Shown here: piece by piece, positions 28,371-40,346 of the stretch
Layout: the number at the start of each line of letters is the position of its first letter
Numbering within the stretch: the stretch's first letter is position 1
Source: Gordonia spumicola
GTDB taxonomy: Bacteria > Actinomycetota > Actinomycetes > Mycobacteriales > Mycobacteriaceae
Reading direction: 5' to 3'
Assembly: GCF_009932475.1 (NCBI RefSeq)
Contig: NZ_BJOV01000005.1
Location: forward strand, 1,550,001-1,614,000
DNA length: 64,000 nucleotides
Translations under genes and position numbers: made by a program
Notes under the pieces: generated by a model
What the model was told of the DNA's origin: nothing
Database searches by the model: none
Seen by the model: the letters and a program-made list of their open reading frames with translations, nothing else

Positions 28371-28904
28371 TCACGGTTCGTCCCGCGCTCGTGTCAGGAG
28401 ACGTTCGACGAGCTCGATTCCGCGCAGCGCGTCGGCGCGATGCGGCCATGCGGGGTGGCGCGCGGTGTCGGTGTACAGGCAGCGCAGTACCCTGACGCCC
28501 GCCCGACCGCGGATCTGCATCGACGGGGACACGACGCCCTCTATCTTGAGTTGGCCGACCGCCGCCGCGATGCACGCCTGACCGACCGCGACGAGCCTCG
28601 CCTCGGCCGAACCGTCCGCGGCCAGCGCGAGCAGCCTGTCGTCCGGGAAGTCGAGGACGTCGTCGGGCAGATCGAACGCCCACCCCTCCAGGAGGTCGTC
28701 GAGAAACCCTTCGGGGTCCACGCCCGGGTCGCGCTGCTCGTACCACGCCTCCATGTCACGGAGCACGTCGTTTCCGTCGTCCGAACCGAACGGCGCGAAC
28801 TCGTCGGTGGCGCTGTAGAACGACTCCGGAGCCAGTGCGACGAAACGCGGGTGGCTGGTCTCCGGGCTCAGCGATCCCGCGGCCTCGTCGAAGTGATAGC
28901 TCAC
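28371..28904 (-). CDS. YfeS-like protein of unknown function
   Basis: 177 residues. The segment SPETSHPRFVALAPESFYSA, then TDEFAPFGSDDGNDVLRDME, resembles the N-terminal half of E. coli YfeS (HP...P..F.....D..APFGSD.G.D); the match is from memory and the biochemical role is unknown. No membrane segment. The GTG at 28904 overlaps the stop of the Trp-associated membrane protein gene, so it is transcribed with the his-trp operon as its last gene. It ends facing the VWA gene. Confidence 0.6.
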   Translation of the reverse strand: MSYHFDEAAGSLSPETSHPRFVALAPESFYSATDEFAPFGSDDGNDVLRDMEAWYEQRDPGVDPEGFLDDLLEGWAFDLPDDVLDFPDDRLLALAADGSAEARLVAVGQACIAAAVGQLKIEGVVSPSMQIRGRAGVRVLRCLYTDTARHPAWPHRADALRGIELVERLLTRARDEP

Positions 28905-29566
28905 GTTCGGTCGTCGGTGGGGTCGACGCCGCTGTCCAGCGAGTCCCAGAGGAGGCGTTCGTTGGTGTCGGCGTCGTCAGACGACTCCGCGGCGAGACGA
29001 CGCTCGCGTTCGGCGAAGACCTGCTTCTCCAGCTCCTCCTGGCGGGCGGCGGGCGACGAGTACTTCGACGACATGCCGCGGGCCGACGCGCCACGCATCA
29101 TCAACACGGCCGCGACCACCGCGCACAGTGCGCCGGCGATCAGCAGGTAGCCGGGACCGGTGTTCGCGGTCACGACGTCCACCTGGTAGCGGCCCGGGAT
29201 GTCGATCCGGTTCGCGGCGTACATGTTGCCGTCGCCGTCGCGGATCAGCGTGAAGCCGGGGACCGCGGACAACACACCGGCGACCGCGATGATCACCGCG
29301 ACGATCCGCAGAATCCATCCCCGGACCGCGAACTGCGCCACGACACCCGCGCCGAACAGCGCGGCGACACCGGTGAGCCACGGACTCCAATCGGACCCGA
29401 GGACGTCGAAGACGCGCGGCAACGACAGCCCGTCGGTTGCGAGCACCTGTGCCCACGTCATCCGCGACGATCCCCACAGCGCTCCCGCGGCCGCGATCAG
29501 CAGCAGACTCGCGAGGCCCTGCATGCGGCGATTCGCCTTCGGCCTGTCCGCCGCCTGATCGGTCAT
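28901..29566 (-). CDS. Tryptophan-biosynthesis-associated membrane protein (Trp_oprn_chp family)
   Basis: 221 residues with four hydrophobic segments (about residues 16-34, 62-80, 84-104 and 140-158) and a charged, Glu/Arg-rich C-terminus ([20 protein letters not shown]). The [11 protein letters not shown] phrase after the first segment is typical of the family found between trpE and trpC in actinobacteria (Rv1610 in M. tuberculosis). Function is not established. The ATG overlaps the trpE stop. Here the gene is cut off from trpC by the inserted SWIM/MoxR/VWA operon, and a YfeS-like gene follows instead. Confidence 0.88.
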   Translation of the reverse strand: MTDQAADRPKANRRMQGLASLLLIAAAGALWGSSRMTWAQVLATDGLSLPRVFDVLGSDWSPWLTGVAALFGAGVVAQFAVRGWILRIVAVIIAVAGVLSAVPGFTLIRDGDGNMYAANRIDIPGRYQVDVVTANTGPGYLLIAGALCAVVAAVLMMRGASARGMSSKYSSPAARQEELEKQVFAERERRLAAESSDDADTNERLLWDSLDSGVDPTDDRT

Positions 29567-31083
29567 TCCCGCCCTCCGTCGACTCGGGTGACGGTGGCAG
29601 CGGCGGCGACCGCGTTCAGCACGCCCGTCGCCTTGTTGCGCGCCTCGTTGAACTCGTATTCGGCATCGCTGTCGGCGACCACACCGCCGCCCGCCTGCAC
29701 GTACGCGGTGCCGCCCGACATGAGCGCGGTGCGGATGGCGATCGCGGTGTCGGCGTCGCCCGCGAAGTCGAAGTAGCCCACGATGCCGCCGTAGAGGCCG
29801 CGCCTGGTGATCTCGTGCTCCTCGATGATCTCCATCGCCCGCACCTTGGGCGCGCCGGTCAGCGTCCCGGCGGGGAAACAGGCGGTGACGGCGTCGAGTG
29901 CGTGCTTCCCGTCACGGAGACGGCCCGACACGGTCGACACCAGGTGCATCACATGGCTGTAACGCTCCACCCGCCGGTAGTCGGTGACACGGACGGTGCC
30001 CGGCTCGCAGACGCGGCCGAGGTCGTTGCGGCCGAGGTCCACGAGCATGAGGTGCTCGGAGTTCTCCTTCTCGTCCTCCAGGAGGCCTTTGGCGAGCAGC
30101 TGGTCCTCCGACTCGGTCGCGCCGCGCCACCGCGTGCCCGCGATCGGATGCGTGGTCGCGACACCGCCTGCGACCGTGACCAGCGCCTCCGGCGACGATC
30201 CGACGATCGTGAACGGATCGCGTCCCACGCCGGGGATGCGGACGAGGTACATGTACGGGCTCGGATTCGACGCGCGCAGCACGCGGTACACGTCGACCGG
30301 GTCGGCCCCGGTCTCCATGCTAAACCGCTGCGACGGGACCACCTGGAACGCCTCACCCGCCTCGATCTCCTCGACGACCTGCTCGACGATCACGCGGTAC
30401 TCGTCCAGCGTGCGCTGCGAGGTGTACTCGGGCGTCGGACGGTCGAACGTCGACACCGTCGACGCGGCGGGCGCCGCGAGGGCGGCGGTCATCTCGTCGA
30501 GTCGCCGGACCGCGTCCGCGTACGCCTCCTCCACACGCTCGTCGCTGCCGTCCCAGTTGATCGCGTTCGCGATCAACGTGATCGTGCCCTCGTGGTGGTC
30601 GAACGCAGCCAACTCGGACGTCAGCAGCCAGAACATGTCGGGCAGGCCGAGGTCGTCGACGGTCGTCGACGGGAGCCGTTCGAGGCGGCGGACGAAGTCG
30701 TACGCCATGAACCCGACGAAGCCTCCGGTGAGCGGCGGCATGTCGGCCAGCGCCTCGGTCTGCAGGAGCCGCAGCGACTCGGCGAGCGCGGCGAGCGGAT
30801 CACCGCCGACGGGTGCGCCCGCGGGGGCCGTCCCCCACCAGGCCGCGGCGTCGTCGACGACGGTCAGCGCCGTCGAACCCGCACCGATGAACGACCACCG
30901 CGACCACGACTGGCCGTTGGGCGCCGATTCCAGCAGGAACGTGCCGTCGCGGTCGCCCGCCAGCTTGCGGTACGCCGACAGCGGCGTCTCGGAGTCGGCG
31001 AGCACCTTGCGGGTCACCGGGACCACCCGGTGGTCGGCGGCGAGGTCGAGGAACTCCTCGAGCGATGTGGTGCGCGGGCTCAT
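29563..31083 (-). CDS. trpE: Anthranilate synthase component I
   Basis: 506 residues. Makes anthranilate from chorismate with ammonia supplied by TrpG, which is not in this window. The Trp feedback motif LLES is present ([11 protein letters not shown]). Catalytic region: [51 protein letters not shown] and [21 protein letters not shown] chose the ATG at 31083 ([12 protein letters not shown]), which overlaps the upstream tautomerase stop (ATGA), over an earlier start inside that gene. Its placement after hisI makes Trp and His synthesis one transcript. Confidence 0.96.
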   Translation of the reverse strand: MSPRTTSLEEFLDLAADHRVVPVTRKVLADSETPLSAYRKLAGDRDGTFLLESAPNGQSWSRWSFIGAGSTALTVVDDAAAWWGTAPAGAPVGGDPLAALAESLRLLQTEALADMPPLTGGFVGFMAYDFVRRLERLPSTTVDDLGLPDMFWLLTSELAAFDHHEGTITLIANAINWDGSDERVEEAYADAVRRLDEMTAALAAPAASTVSTFDRPTPEYTSQRTLDEYRVIVEQVVEEIEAGEAFQVVPSQRFSMETGADPVDVYRVLRASNPSPYMYLVRIPGVGRDPFTIVGSSPEALVTVAGGVATTHPIAGTRWRGATESEDQLLAKGLLEDEKENSEHLMLVDLGRNDLGRVCEPGTVRVTDYRRVERYSHVMHLVSTVSGRLRDGKHALDAVTACFPAGTLTGAPKVRAMEIIEEHEITRRGLYGGIVGYFDFAGDADTAIAIRTALMSGGTAYVQAGGGVVADSDAEYEFNEARNKATGVLNAVAAAATVTRVDGGRE

Positions 31084-31259
31084 CCGAGGGGTTCCCCGCC
31101 GACGCCCCACTGACTGCGCGGGATCTCGGTGATCGTCACCCACACCGAGTCGGGGTCTTTGCCGGTGGCCTTCGCGTACGCGTCGGTGACGGCGGCAATC
31201 GTCTCGCGCTTGACGGCGTCGGAGAGTCCGGCGGTCTGCGAGATCTGAATCAGCGGCAT
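31080..31259 (-). CDS. 4-oxalocrotonate tautomerase-like small protein
   Basis: 59 residues: Met-Pro start ([20 protein letters not shown]), then [20 protein letters not shown] and [11 protein letters not shown]. The N-terminal Pro, exposed after Met removal, is the catalytic base of the tautomerase superfamily, and the length fits the 4-OT subfamily, which works as a hexamer of about 60-residue subunits. It lies 2 bp after hisI and overlaps trpE, exactly at the join of the his and trp genes. A substrate cannot be given; no aromatic catabolic genes are nearby. Confidence 0.85.
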   Translation of the reverse strand: MPLIQISQTAGLSDAVKRETIAAVTDAYAKATGKDPDSVWVTITEIPRSQWGVGGEPLG

Positions 31260-31261
31260 GG

Positions 31262-31633
31262 TCAGCGCCCTTCGTCGGTGATGGTGATCGAGTCGGTGAA
31301 CTCGAGGGGTTCGGTGTCGAAGCAGCTGTGATTGCCCGTGTGGCAGGCCGCGCCCACCTGGTCGACGGTCAGCAGCAGGGTGTCGCCGTCGCAGTCGATG
31401 CGGATGTCGTGCACGTACTGCGTGTGGCCGCTCGTCTCCCCCTTGACCCAGTACTCCTGGCGGGACCGCGAATAGTAGGTGCCCTTGCGGGTCGCGAGCG
31501 TGCGTTCGAGCGCTTCGTCGTCCATCCACGCCATCATGAGGACGACGCCTGTCTCGCGTTCCTGGGCGATGGCGGCGACGAGGCCGTCGGGCCCTCGCTT
31601 GAGTTTCGCCGCGAGTTCTGCGGGCAGAGCCAT
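31262..31633 (-). CDS. hisI: Phosphoribosyl-AMP cyclohydrolase
   Basis: 123 residues, the single-domain form without the HisE pyrophosphohydrolase, as usual in actinobacteria. Third step of His synthesis. Zn and Mg ligands are in [17 protein letters not shown] and [27 protein letters not shown] is the substrate-binding signature. The ATG at 31633 has AGGAG seven bases upstream. Coupled to hisF upstream (26-bp gap) and the tautomerase downstream. Confidence 0.95.
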   Translation of the reverse strand: MALPAELAAKLKRGPDGLVAAIAQERETGVVLMMAWMDDEALERTLATRKGTYYSRSRQEYWVKGETSGHTQYVHDIRIDCDGDTLLLTVDQVGAACHTGNHSCFDTEPLEFTDSITITDEGR

Positions 31634-31659
31634 GAGAGATCTCCTGCTTGAGGTGTCGT

Positions 31660-32469
31660 TCAGCGGACGGTGATGTGTTCGGCGCGCATCGCGGCCTTGA
31701 CCTGGCCGATCGTGAGTTCGCCGAAGTGGAAGACGGAGGCCGCGAGAACGGCGTCGGCCCCGGCCCGGACGGCTGGCGCGAAATGGTCGACGGATCCCGC
31801 GCCGCCGGAGGCGATCACCGGGATCGTCACCGCGGCGCGGACGGCGCGGATCATGTCGAGGTCGAAACCGTCCTTGGTGCCGTCTGCGTCCATCGAGTTC
31901 AGCAGGATCTCCCCGACGCCGAGTTCCGCTCCCCGCGCGGCCCACTCGACGGCGTCGATGCCGGTGCCGCGGCGCCCGCCGTGCGTGGTGACCTCCCAGC
32001 CGGACGGAGTGGGATCGACGCGGTGTTCATTGGGCCCGCTCGCTCCGCTCCCGGCGCCCTCCGGAACAGTCCGCGCGTCCACCGACAGGACGATGCACTG
32101 CGAGCCGAATCGGCGGCTCATCTCGTCGAGCACCTCGGGACGGGCGATGGCCGCGGTGTTGACGCTCACCTTGTCCGCGCCCGCACGCAGCATCATGTCG
32201 ACGTCGTCGACGGTGCGGATGCCGCCGCCGACGGTCAACGGGATGAAGATCTGGTCGGCCGTCCGCCGGACCACGTCGATCATCGTCGACCGGCCCGAAC
32301 TCGACGCGGTGACGTCGAGGAACGTCAGCTCGTCCGCGCCCTCCGCGTCGTAGCGGGCCGCGAGTTCGACCGGATCTCCCGCATCGCGCAGGTTCTCGAA
32401 GTTGACGCCCTTGACCACTCGGCCGCCGTCCACGTCCAGACACGGGATGACGCGCACCGCCACACTCAC
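31660..32469 (-). CDS. hisF: Imidazole glycerol phosphate synthase, cyclase subunit HisF
   Basis: 269 residues, about 12 more than usual. With HisH it makes imidazole glycerol phosphate and AICAR. Catalytic Asp residues lie in [18 protein letters not shown] and [28 protein letters not shown] and [13 protein letters not shown] bind phosphate. The extra residues ([14 protein letters not shown]) sit between DARTVP and [10 protein letters not shown] and are encoded by a 26-bp repeat also found in hisD. The insertion is in a surface loop and the catalytic parts are intact, so the enzyme is probably active. GTG at 32469 overlaps the IMPase gene (GTGA). Confidence 0.95.
   Translation of the reverse strand: MSVAVRVIPCLDVDGGRVVKGVNFENLRDAGDPVELAARYDAEGADELTFLDVTASSSGRSTMIDVVRRTADQIFIPLTVGGGIRTVDDVDMMLRAGADKVSVNTAAIARPEVLDEMSRRFGSQCIVLSVDARTVPEGAGSGASGPNEHRVDPTPSGWEVTTHGGRRGTGIDAVEWAARGAELGVGEILLNSMDADGTKDGFDLDMIRAVRAAVTIPVIASGGAGSVDHFAPAVRAGADAVLAASVFHFGELTIGQVKAAMRAEHITVR
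32033..32058 (-). repeat. 26-bp dispersed repeat, copy inside hisF
   Basis: Minus-strand sequence starting GGCGCCGGGAGCGG and ending GCGAGCGGGCC; identical over 26 bp to the plus-strand sequence at 36757-36782 in hisD. Here it lies in the sense direction of hisF and encodes the extra GAGSGASGP residues. Confidence 0.9.
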
Positions 32470-33314
32470 AGCTCCACCTTGCTCTCGTTGCCTCGTCTGT
32501 CCGGCACGCCGCTCTCGGCGACGACCGTCAGCAATTCTTCATGAAGACGCCGGTTCCCGGCCACCATCGACCTCGAGCCCACTCGCCACGGATGGCCGTG
32601 CACATCGGTCGCGACGCCGCCCGCCGCCCGGATCAGTGCGACTCCCGCCGCGTTGTCCCACGCGTGCCTGCTGAACGACACGGCCCCGCCGAAGATTCCC
32701 CCGGCGACGTACGCCAGGTCGGTGCCTGTCGACCCCGTCATCCGCAACCGCCTGGCCCGGTGGCTCAGCAGCCGGTACAGATCGGCGCGCGCGGCGCCCG
32801 AATACCGTCCGCCCGCCTTGGCGTTGAACGATCCGACACCGATCACCGCCGACGACAACGGCGTCTCGTCCAACGGTCGCCCCGGCACCCCGTTCACCGT
32901 GAACGACTCCCCGACGACGCCGGCGAACGACTGATTCAGCAGCGGCAGCCGGGTGACGCCGAGCAGCGGCTCGCCCTCGACTGCCAGCGACAGCAGCATC
33001 GCCGCCACCGGCAGTCCGACCGAGTAGTTGTACGTGCCGTCGATCGGATCGAGGATCCACACGGTGCCCTGTTCGGACGGCGGACCGCCGAACTCCTCAC
33101 CGTGCACCTCGATGCCCGTCAGTTCCTGCAGCTCCGAACCGATGCGTCGTTCCAACGACAGGTCGACGTGCGTCGCGAAGTCGTCGCCGACCTTCGACAC
33201 CGCGCTCGACGCCCCGAGGCCGTCGACGAACGTCGACGTCACCGAGTCGAGGACGCCCTCGGCCACCGACAGCAGCCGCTGCGGGTCGAGGTCGGCCGGA
33301 ACACCCACGGTCAT
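32466..33314 (-). CDS. Inositol monophosphatase family phosphatase (ImpA-like)
   Basis: 282 residues. Li-sensitive Mg-dependent phosphatase signatures: [27 protein letters not shown] (metal-binding DPIDGT) and [17 protein letters not shown]. In actinobacteria this gene sits between hisA and hisF; the family covers inositol-1-phosphatase and histidinol-phosphatase, and sequence alone does not decide. A His role is possible because no other histidinol-phosphatase is in the cluster and HisB here is dehydratase only. Overlaps both priA (ATGA) and hisF (GTGA). Confidence 0.9.
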   Translation of the reverse strand: MTVGVPADLDPQRLLSVAEGVLDSVTSTFVDGLGASSAVSKVGDDFATHVDLSLERRIGSELQELTGIEVHGEEFGGPPSEQGTVWILDPIDGTYNYSVGLPVAAMLLSLAVEGEPLLGVTRLPLLNQSFAGVVGESFTVNGVPGRPLDETPLSSAVIGVGSFNAKAGGRYSGAARADLYRLLSHRARRLRMTGSTGTDLAYVAGGIFGGAVSFSRHAWDNAAGVALIRAAGGVATDVHGHPWRVGSRSMVAGNRRLHEELLTVVAESGVPDRRGNESKVEL

Positions 33315-34060
33315 TCCCCCGCGGACACCGCTGCCAGTGCTTCGGGGAGGGTGAACCGTCCCGCGTACAGGGCCTTGCCGATGATCGCGCCCTCGACGCC
33401 GAGGTCGGTGAGCTCGGCGATGGCGACGAGGTCGGCGACGGTCGACACACCGCCGGACGCCACGACCGGTGCGTCGGTCGCCCGCGCGACCTGCGCAAGC
33501 AGTTCGAGGTTCGGGCCGGTCAGCGTGCCGTCCTTGCTCACGTCGGTGACGACGTACCGCGCACAGCCGTCGCCGTTGAGACGTTCGAGCGTCTCCCACA
33601 GGTCGCCGCCGTCGGTGACCCAGCCGCGCCCGCGGACGCGCCACTGCCCGTCGTCGTCGCGGAGGACGTCGAGGCCGACGGCGATCTTGTCGCCGTGCTC
33701 GGCGATCGCCTTCGCGCACCACTCAGGGTTCTCGATGGCCGCGGTGCCGAGGTTGACGCGGGTCGCGCCGGTCGCCAGCGCCGCCGCCAGCGTCGCATCG
33801 TCGCGGATGCCGCCGGACAGCTCCACCTTGATGTCGAGTTCGCCTGCGACCTCGGCGAGCAGTGCGCGGTTGTCGCCCCGCCCGAAGGCGGCGTCGAGGT
33901 CGACCAGGTGCACCCATTCGGCGCCCCCGGCCTGCCATGCCTGGGCGGCGTCGCGCGGGGACCCGTACGACGTCTCCGATCCGGCCTCGCCCTGCACGAG
34001 GCGCACGGCCTGCCCGTCGACCACGTCGACGGCAGGCAGCAGTTCCAGGGTCTTGCCCAT
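33311..34060 (-). CDS. priA: Bifunctional HisA/TrpF isomerase PriA
   Basis: 249 residues, TIM barrel. In actinobacteria this single enzyme isomerises both ProFAR (His) and PRA (Trp). Catalytic Asp residues lie in [18 protein letters not shown] and [25 protein letters not shown] and [13 protein letters not shown] bind the two phosphates. No trpF occurs in the window, and the merged his-trp operon fits the dual role. ATG at 34060, 19 bp after a small membrane-protein gene. Confidence 0.94.
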   Translation of the reverse strand: MGKTLELLPAVDVVDGQAVRLVQGEAGSETSYGSPRDAAQAWQAGGAEWVHLVDLDAAFGRGDNRALLAEVAGELDIKVELSGGIRDDATLAAALATGATRVNLGTAAIENPEWCAKAIAEHGDKIAVGLDVLRDDDGQWRVRGRGWVTDGGDLWETLERLNGDGCARYVVTDVSKDGTLTGPNLELLAQVARATDAPVVASGGVSTVADLVAIAELTDLGVEGAIIGKALYAGRFTLPEALAAVSAGE

Positions 34061-34079
34061 CTAGGTCTTCTCTCCCGCT

Positions 34080-34343
34080 CTATTCATCGTCCGCCGCAGC
34101 GCGGCGCTCGTCGATCTCTCGCTGGACTCCGGCCAGCATGCGCTTGGACACCAGTGCGATCACCGCGACCATCACGAACACGGCGACGATCGCGACGATC
34201 AACGCAGCCACCGCCGACGCCTGCGCGACCAGCAGGATGATCACCACCGCGACCACCAGCACGCCCACCCCGGCGCCGAGGGCGTAGGCCACCGACTTGC
34301 CGTAGGAGTAGTCGTCGGCGGCGGACGCCTTCTTCGCGGCCAT
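34080..34343 (-). CDS. Small two-pass membrane protein in the his operon
   Basis: 87 residues: a polar head (MAAKKASAADDYSYGKSVAY), two adjacent Val/Ala/Ile-rich membrane segments (about residues 20-42 and 44-66) and a charged tail (SKRMLAGVQREIDERRAAAD). No cysteine or catalytic motif. The ATG comes directly after the hisH stop. Function unknown; its conserved neighbours suggest only that it is co-expressed with His synthesis. Confidence 0.8.
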   Translation of the reverse strand: MAAKKASAADDYSYGKSVAYALGAGVGVLVVAVVIILLVAQASAVAALIVAIVAVFVMVAVIALVSKRMLAGVQREIDERRAAADDE

Positions 34344-34981
34344 CTACAGGCTCCCGATCCAGTTGGTGAGCAAGTGCGCCCCGACGTCGCCGGACTTCTC
34401 CGGGTGGAACTGAGTCGCCGACAGCGGCCCGTTCTCGACGGCGGCCAAGAACGGCCCGCCATGATCGGCCCAGGTCAACAGCGGTGGCGCGATGCTCGAC
34501 CCGTCCGAGTCCATCTCCCACTCCTGCACCCCGTAGGAGTGGACGAAGTAGTAGCGCGCGTCGTCGTCGATCCCGGCGAACAGCGTGGAGCCCTCCGGCG
34601 CCCGCACCGTGTTCCAGCCCATGTGCGGCAGGACGTCGGCCTGCAGGCGGGTCACCGAACCCGGCCACTCGTCGCAGCCCGCGGTGTCGACACCGAACTC
34701 GACGCCGCGCGAGAACAGGATCTGCATGCCGACACAGATGCCGAGTACCGGGCGGCCGCCGGCGAGGCGGCGTCCGATGATGCGCTCGCCTTGCACGGCC
34801 AGCAGGCCCTCCATGCACGCCGCGTACGCGCCCACGCCCGGCACCAGCAGGCCGTCCGCGTCCAGCGCGGTCTGGAAGTCGGCGGTGATCTCGACGTCGG
34901 CGCCCGCCCGCTCCAGCGCACGCTGCGCCGACCGGAGGTTGCCGGAGCCGTAGTCCAGGAGCGCTACCTTCTTGGGTCCGC

Positions 34982-34985
<4 letters not shown>
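34344..34985 (-). CDS. hisH: Imidazole glycerol phosphate synthase, glutaminase subunit HisH
   Basis: 213 residues. Supplies ammonia from glutamine to HisF. Class I amidotransferase triad: nucleophile Cys in [13 protein letters not shown], and His/Glu in [12 protein letters not shown]; the oxyanion segment is [24 protein letters not shown] starts the domain. GTG at 34985 overlaps the hisB stop (GTGA). It is separated from its partner hisF by the small membrane protein, priA and the IMPase gene. Confidence 0.96.
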
Positions 34986-38090
<3,105 letters not shown>

Positions 38091-38129
38091 GGCTTCTCCA
38101 CTTTCGGGCGGGGGATTTGGGCTTCCACC

Positions 38130-38157
38130 AGGATATGCGGTCGCCGCAAACCGTTTG
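38130..38157 (-). promoter_or_regulatory. Candidate promoter and operator of the his-trp operon
   Basis: Minus-strand TATCCT (38135-38130) is a -10 candidate, giving a leader of about 33 nt before the hisD ATG. The perfect inverted repeat CAAAC-C-GTTTG (38147-38157) overlaps where the -35 would be, so a repressor bound there would block the promoter. The regulator is unknown. Confidence 0.4.
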
Positions 38158-38195
38158 TGACCGCCCATGCCGGGTGTGACGCACTCGGCGACCGA

Positions 38196-38456
38196 CTACC
38201 GGTACACCTCGCGGCGATGTGCGAGCGTCACGACCAGGACCGTGAGTTCGCCGTCATCGATTGTGCACAGGATCCGATAGTCCCCCACTCGATACCGCCA
38301 CTCGTCGCGATTGACGAGCGGCGTTCCCAGCGACCGGGGGTTCGTGCGATCGAGTGTCTCTTCGAAGAACCGTCGAATCCGTTGCACAGTCCCTCGATCG
38401 AGCTTGGCGATGGACTTCAGCGCCTTCCGCGTGTAGACGATGCGGTACTCAGTCAT
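38196..38456 (-). CDS. RelE/ParE-type toxin
   Basis: 86 residues, basic. MTEYRIVYTRKALKSIAKLD, then LVNRDEWRYRVGDYRILCTI and LAHRREVYR give the usual RelE pattern, in which an Arg-rich core and a C-terminal Tyr act in ribosome-dependent mRNA cleavage. The G-x-x-R-x-R-x-G-x-Y-R-I arrangement is conserved. The ATG at 38456 overlaps the antitoxin by 8 bp, which keeps synthesis coupled. It sits 105 bp downstream of the hisD start, pointing away from it. Confidence 0.88.
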   Translation of the reverse strand: MTEYRIVYTRKALKSIAKLDRGTVQRIRRFFEETLDRTNPRSLGTPLVNRDEWRYRVGDYRILCTIDDGELTVLVVTLAHRREVYR

Positions 38457-38682
38457 GCCCGAGGTTGTCCCAGTCGACGGCATCATGCGGGGTACCTTCA
38501 TCGTCCGAGGTGTAGAACTCGTCGAGCGCATCCTTCAGGAGGAAATGATCTTCGAGATCGTTGAGCCCACGCTCGATGAACTCCTTCGCGTAGAACGACT
38601 TCGTCCGGCCAGTCCGGCGGGCGAGCATCTCCAGCCGGTCGTTGGTCTCATCGTCGAGACGTGCGTTCACCTGAATGCTCAT
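38449..38682 (-). CDS. RelB-type antitoxin (ribbon-helix-helix)
   Basis: 77 residues. The N-terminus MSIQVNARLDDETNDRLEML, then ARRTGRTKSFYAKEFIERG is a ribbon-helix-helix DNA-binding domain; the acidic C-terminal half (DDEGTPHDAVDWDNLGHD) would wrap the basic toxin. The ATG at 38682 has a near-perfect ribosome site, AAGGAGGTGA, 6 bases upstream, which fits high antitoxin output. A 26-bp palindromic operator lies directly upstream. Confidence 0.9.
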   Translation of the reverse strand: MSIQVNARLDDETNDRLEMLARRTGRTKSFYAKEFIERGLNDLEDHFLLKDALDEFYTSDDEGTPHDAVDWDNLGHD

Positions 38683-38695
38683 TGCAGTCACCTCC

Positions 38696-38721
38696 TTCGC
38701 GCTATACAAGTATAGCGCGAA
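38696..38721 (-). promoter_or_regulatory. Palindromic operator/promoter of the toxin-antitoxin pair
   Basis: Perfect 12-bp arms TTCGCGCTATAC (38696-38707) and GTATAGCGCGAA (38710-38721) with a 2-bp spacer. Read on the minus strand it contains TATACT (38714-38709), an excellent -10, so transcription would start near 38702 and the antitoxin dimer would cover the promoter: classic autorepression. Confidence 0.85.
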
Positions 38722-38770
38722 CAAGCACGTCGAGAACCGCATCCACGCTGCGCGATGCCACCAAAGACTC

Positions 38771-39202
38771 TCAGCGGCGCATAGGGATGTGCGGGATCCC
38801 GTCCTCTACGAACTCCGGCCCGTAGGCGGTGTACCCCCACCGGGCGTACATCTGCTCCAGGTGCGCCTGAGCGTCGAGGACGCTGGTTCGGTCACCGATG
38901 TCCGCGACGATCCGATCCAACAGCACCCGCGTCACACCCTCACCGCGGTGATCGCCGTGGACGCACACTCTGCCGATGCGGAGTTCGAATTCGTCCGTGA
39001 GCAGCCTCGCCGTCGCGATCGGGGTTCCGGATTCGTCGACGCACCAGTAATGAAGCGTCGCGGGCTCCGCGTCGCGGCCGTCGAGCTCCGGGTACGCGCA
39101 CTCCTGCTCGACGACGAACACGTCGACGCGCAATCGGAGGATGCCGTACAGCGTCACAGGGTCGAGGTCGGCCAACGGTGCGGCGAGAACTGTCGGAGTC
39201 AC
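38771..39202 (-). CDS. GNAT family acetyltransferase (ElaA-like)
   Basis: 143 residues. LYGILRLRVDVFVVEQECAY followed by PELDGRDAEPATLHYW matches the ElaA group; the acetyl-CoA loop is RVCVHGDHRGEGVTRVLLD (V-x-x-x-x-R-G-x-G). The C-terminal YARWGYTAYGPEFVEDGIPH is also typical. The substrate is unknown. GTG start at 39202 with GGGGTGA-like sequence close by. Lies between the toxin-antitoxin pair and a divergent hypothetical gene. Confidence 0.88.
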   Translation of the reverse strand: MTPTVLAAPLADLDPVTLYGILRLRVDVFVVEQECAYPELDGRDAEPATLHYWCVDESGTPIATARLLTDEFELRIGRVCVHGDHRGEGVTRVLLDRIVADIGDRTSVLDAQAHLEQMYARWGYTAYGPEFVEDGIPHIPMRR

Positions 39203-39271
39203 CCCACGATAATGCCGACTGCATGGTCACGGCACCGACGATTGTCGTAGGCCCAGGCCACACTGTGCTGT

Positions 39272-40255
39272 ATGTCCCACTACGCGATCGCCATCGACAT
39301 CCGTGACGGCCGCCGCAGCGTGTCGGTATCCCGTGCAGGCCAGTTCATCTATGTTCCTACCCTTGTCCACGGCAAGACCGACCTCCGCTTCACCAACGAT
39401 ATCTTCGAGTCGCTCGACGATCCCCCACAGGGACTCCTCGAATCCCTCCAGTGGGAGAGCGAATGCGGAGCGGCTCTCGTCGACAACGACAATCGAGTGA
39501 TCCTGTGGGCCCACATCACACTCCTCGCGCCACGGGTGGTGACCCGCCTGATCCACGCGGCGAACCCCGGGTGGTCGGTGTACTGGTGCCCCGAGGGCGT
39601 CGACGACATGATCACCTATGCCGGCCTCGAACGGGCCTGGCCCTGTCGACCCGCGATGACCGACAGATCGATCCAGGCCGCCATCGCTCCCGACTTCATC
39701 CACGAGACGGTTTCGATCCTCAGCGTCCGTGCGATGGGGACGGTGGTGACCTGGCAGACGACCGTCGAGGTCGACGAACTCTCCCGAGCCTCGGGATCCG
39801 TCGTACTTCGAGCCGCGCTCGACATCGCCGACTCGCGACGAGGCCTCCCCCACCCGCACGCATGGGGAATCGGTTGGACGGACGATCCACTCGAAGAACC
39901 CGACGAGGACTGGAGCTACCCCGAGTTCGGCATGCTCATCGACGCCGACCGACTGCGTGCCGACTGGTGGACAACCAAAGATCAGACGTCCGTCACCGGC
40001 GCGTTCGCACAGAATTGGCCCGACTTCACCGTCGTCCCCCATGGCGATGACGCCTCGTGGCACGAGTCCATCGCGGGCCTTCACGGACTCCACGAACCAC
40101 TCGCCCAGAACGTTCGCGTCTACCTTGACGACGTCACACGCGACACCGCCGAGGAGCGCGGGCTGGCGTCCGATCACCTCGCCATGCCGGGCTCTGCGTT
40201 CCTGTCCGGCCGACACCTGCATCAGCCCGGTGAGAATGACCCCGACCCGTCGTGA
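39272..40255 (+). CDS. Hypothetical protein, no recognised family
   Basis: 327 residues. I do not recognise it. The start MSHYAIAIDIRDGRRSVSVS and VPTLVHGKTDLRFTND look like a strand-turn-strand fold reminiscent of an actin/Hsp70-type N-terminus, but no phosphate motif follows clearly. It is acidic, Trp-rich (about 11 Trp; WGIGWTDDPLEEPDEDWSYP), has no membrane segment or signal peptide, and has fewer GC-extreme codons than its neighbours. It lies alone on the plus strand between the toxin-antitoxin/GNAT block and adhP, which suggests accessory DNA. Confidence 0.7.
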   Translation: MSHYAIAIDIRDGRRSVSVSRAGQFIYVPTLVHGKTDLRFTNDIFESLDDPPQGLLESLQWESECGAALVDNDNRVILWAHITLLAPRVVTRLIHAANPGWSVYWCPEGVDDMITYAGLERAWPCRPAMTDRSIQAAIAPDFIHETVSILSVRAMGTVVTWQTTVEVDELSRASGSVVLRAALDIADSRRGLPHPHAWGIGWTDDPLEEPDEDWSYPEFGMLIDADRLRADWWTTKDQTSVTGAFAQNWPDFTVVPHGDDASWHESIAGLHGLHEPLAQNVRVYLDDVTRDTAEERGLASDHLAMPGSAFLSGRHLHQPGENDPDPS

Positions 40256-40346
40256 CCTTCGACCTGACATCGCCGGAAAGCGGTGTCGCAGCGAGTACCA
40301 GGTGACAGGCTGGAAACACCACATGCCGTCGAAAAGGACCCCCGCC

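Noticed and set aside
32466..33314. Naming the IMPase gene hisN
   Set aside because: Inositol- and histidinol-phosphatases share these motifs, and in mycobacteria the his-operon copy is ImpA while HisN lies elsewhere.
40265..40287. Weak hairpin after the orphan hypothetical gene
   Set aside because: Eight pairs with one wobble and no tail; not enough to call a terminator.
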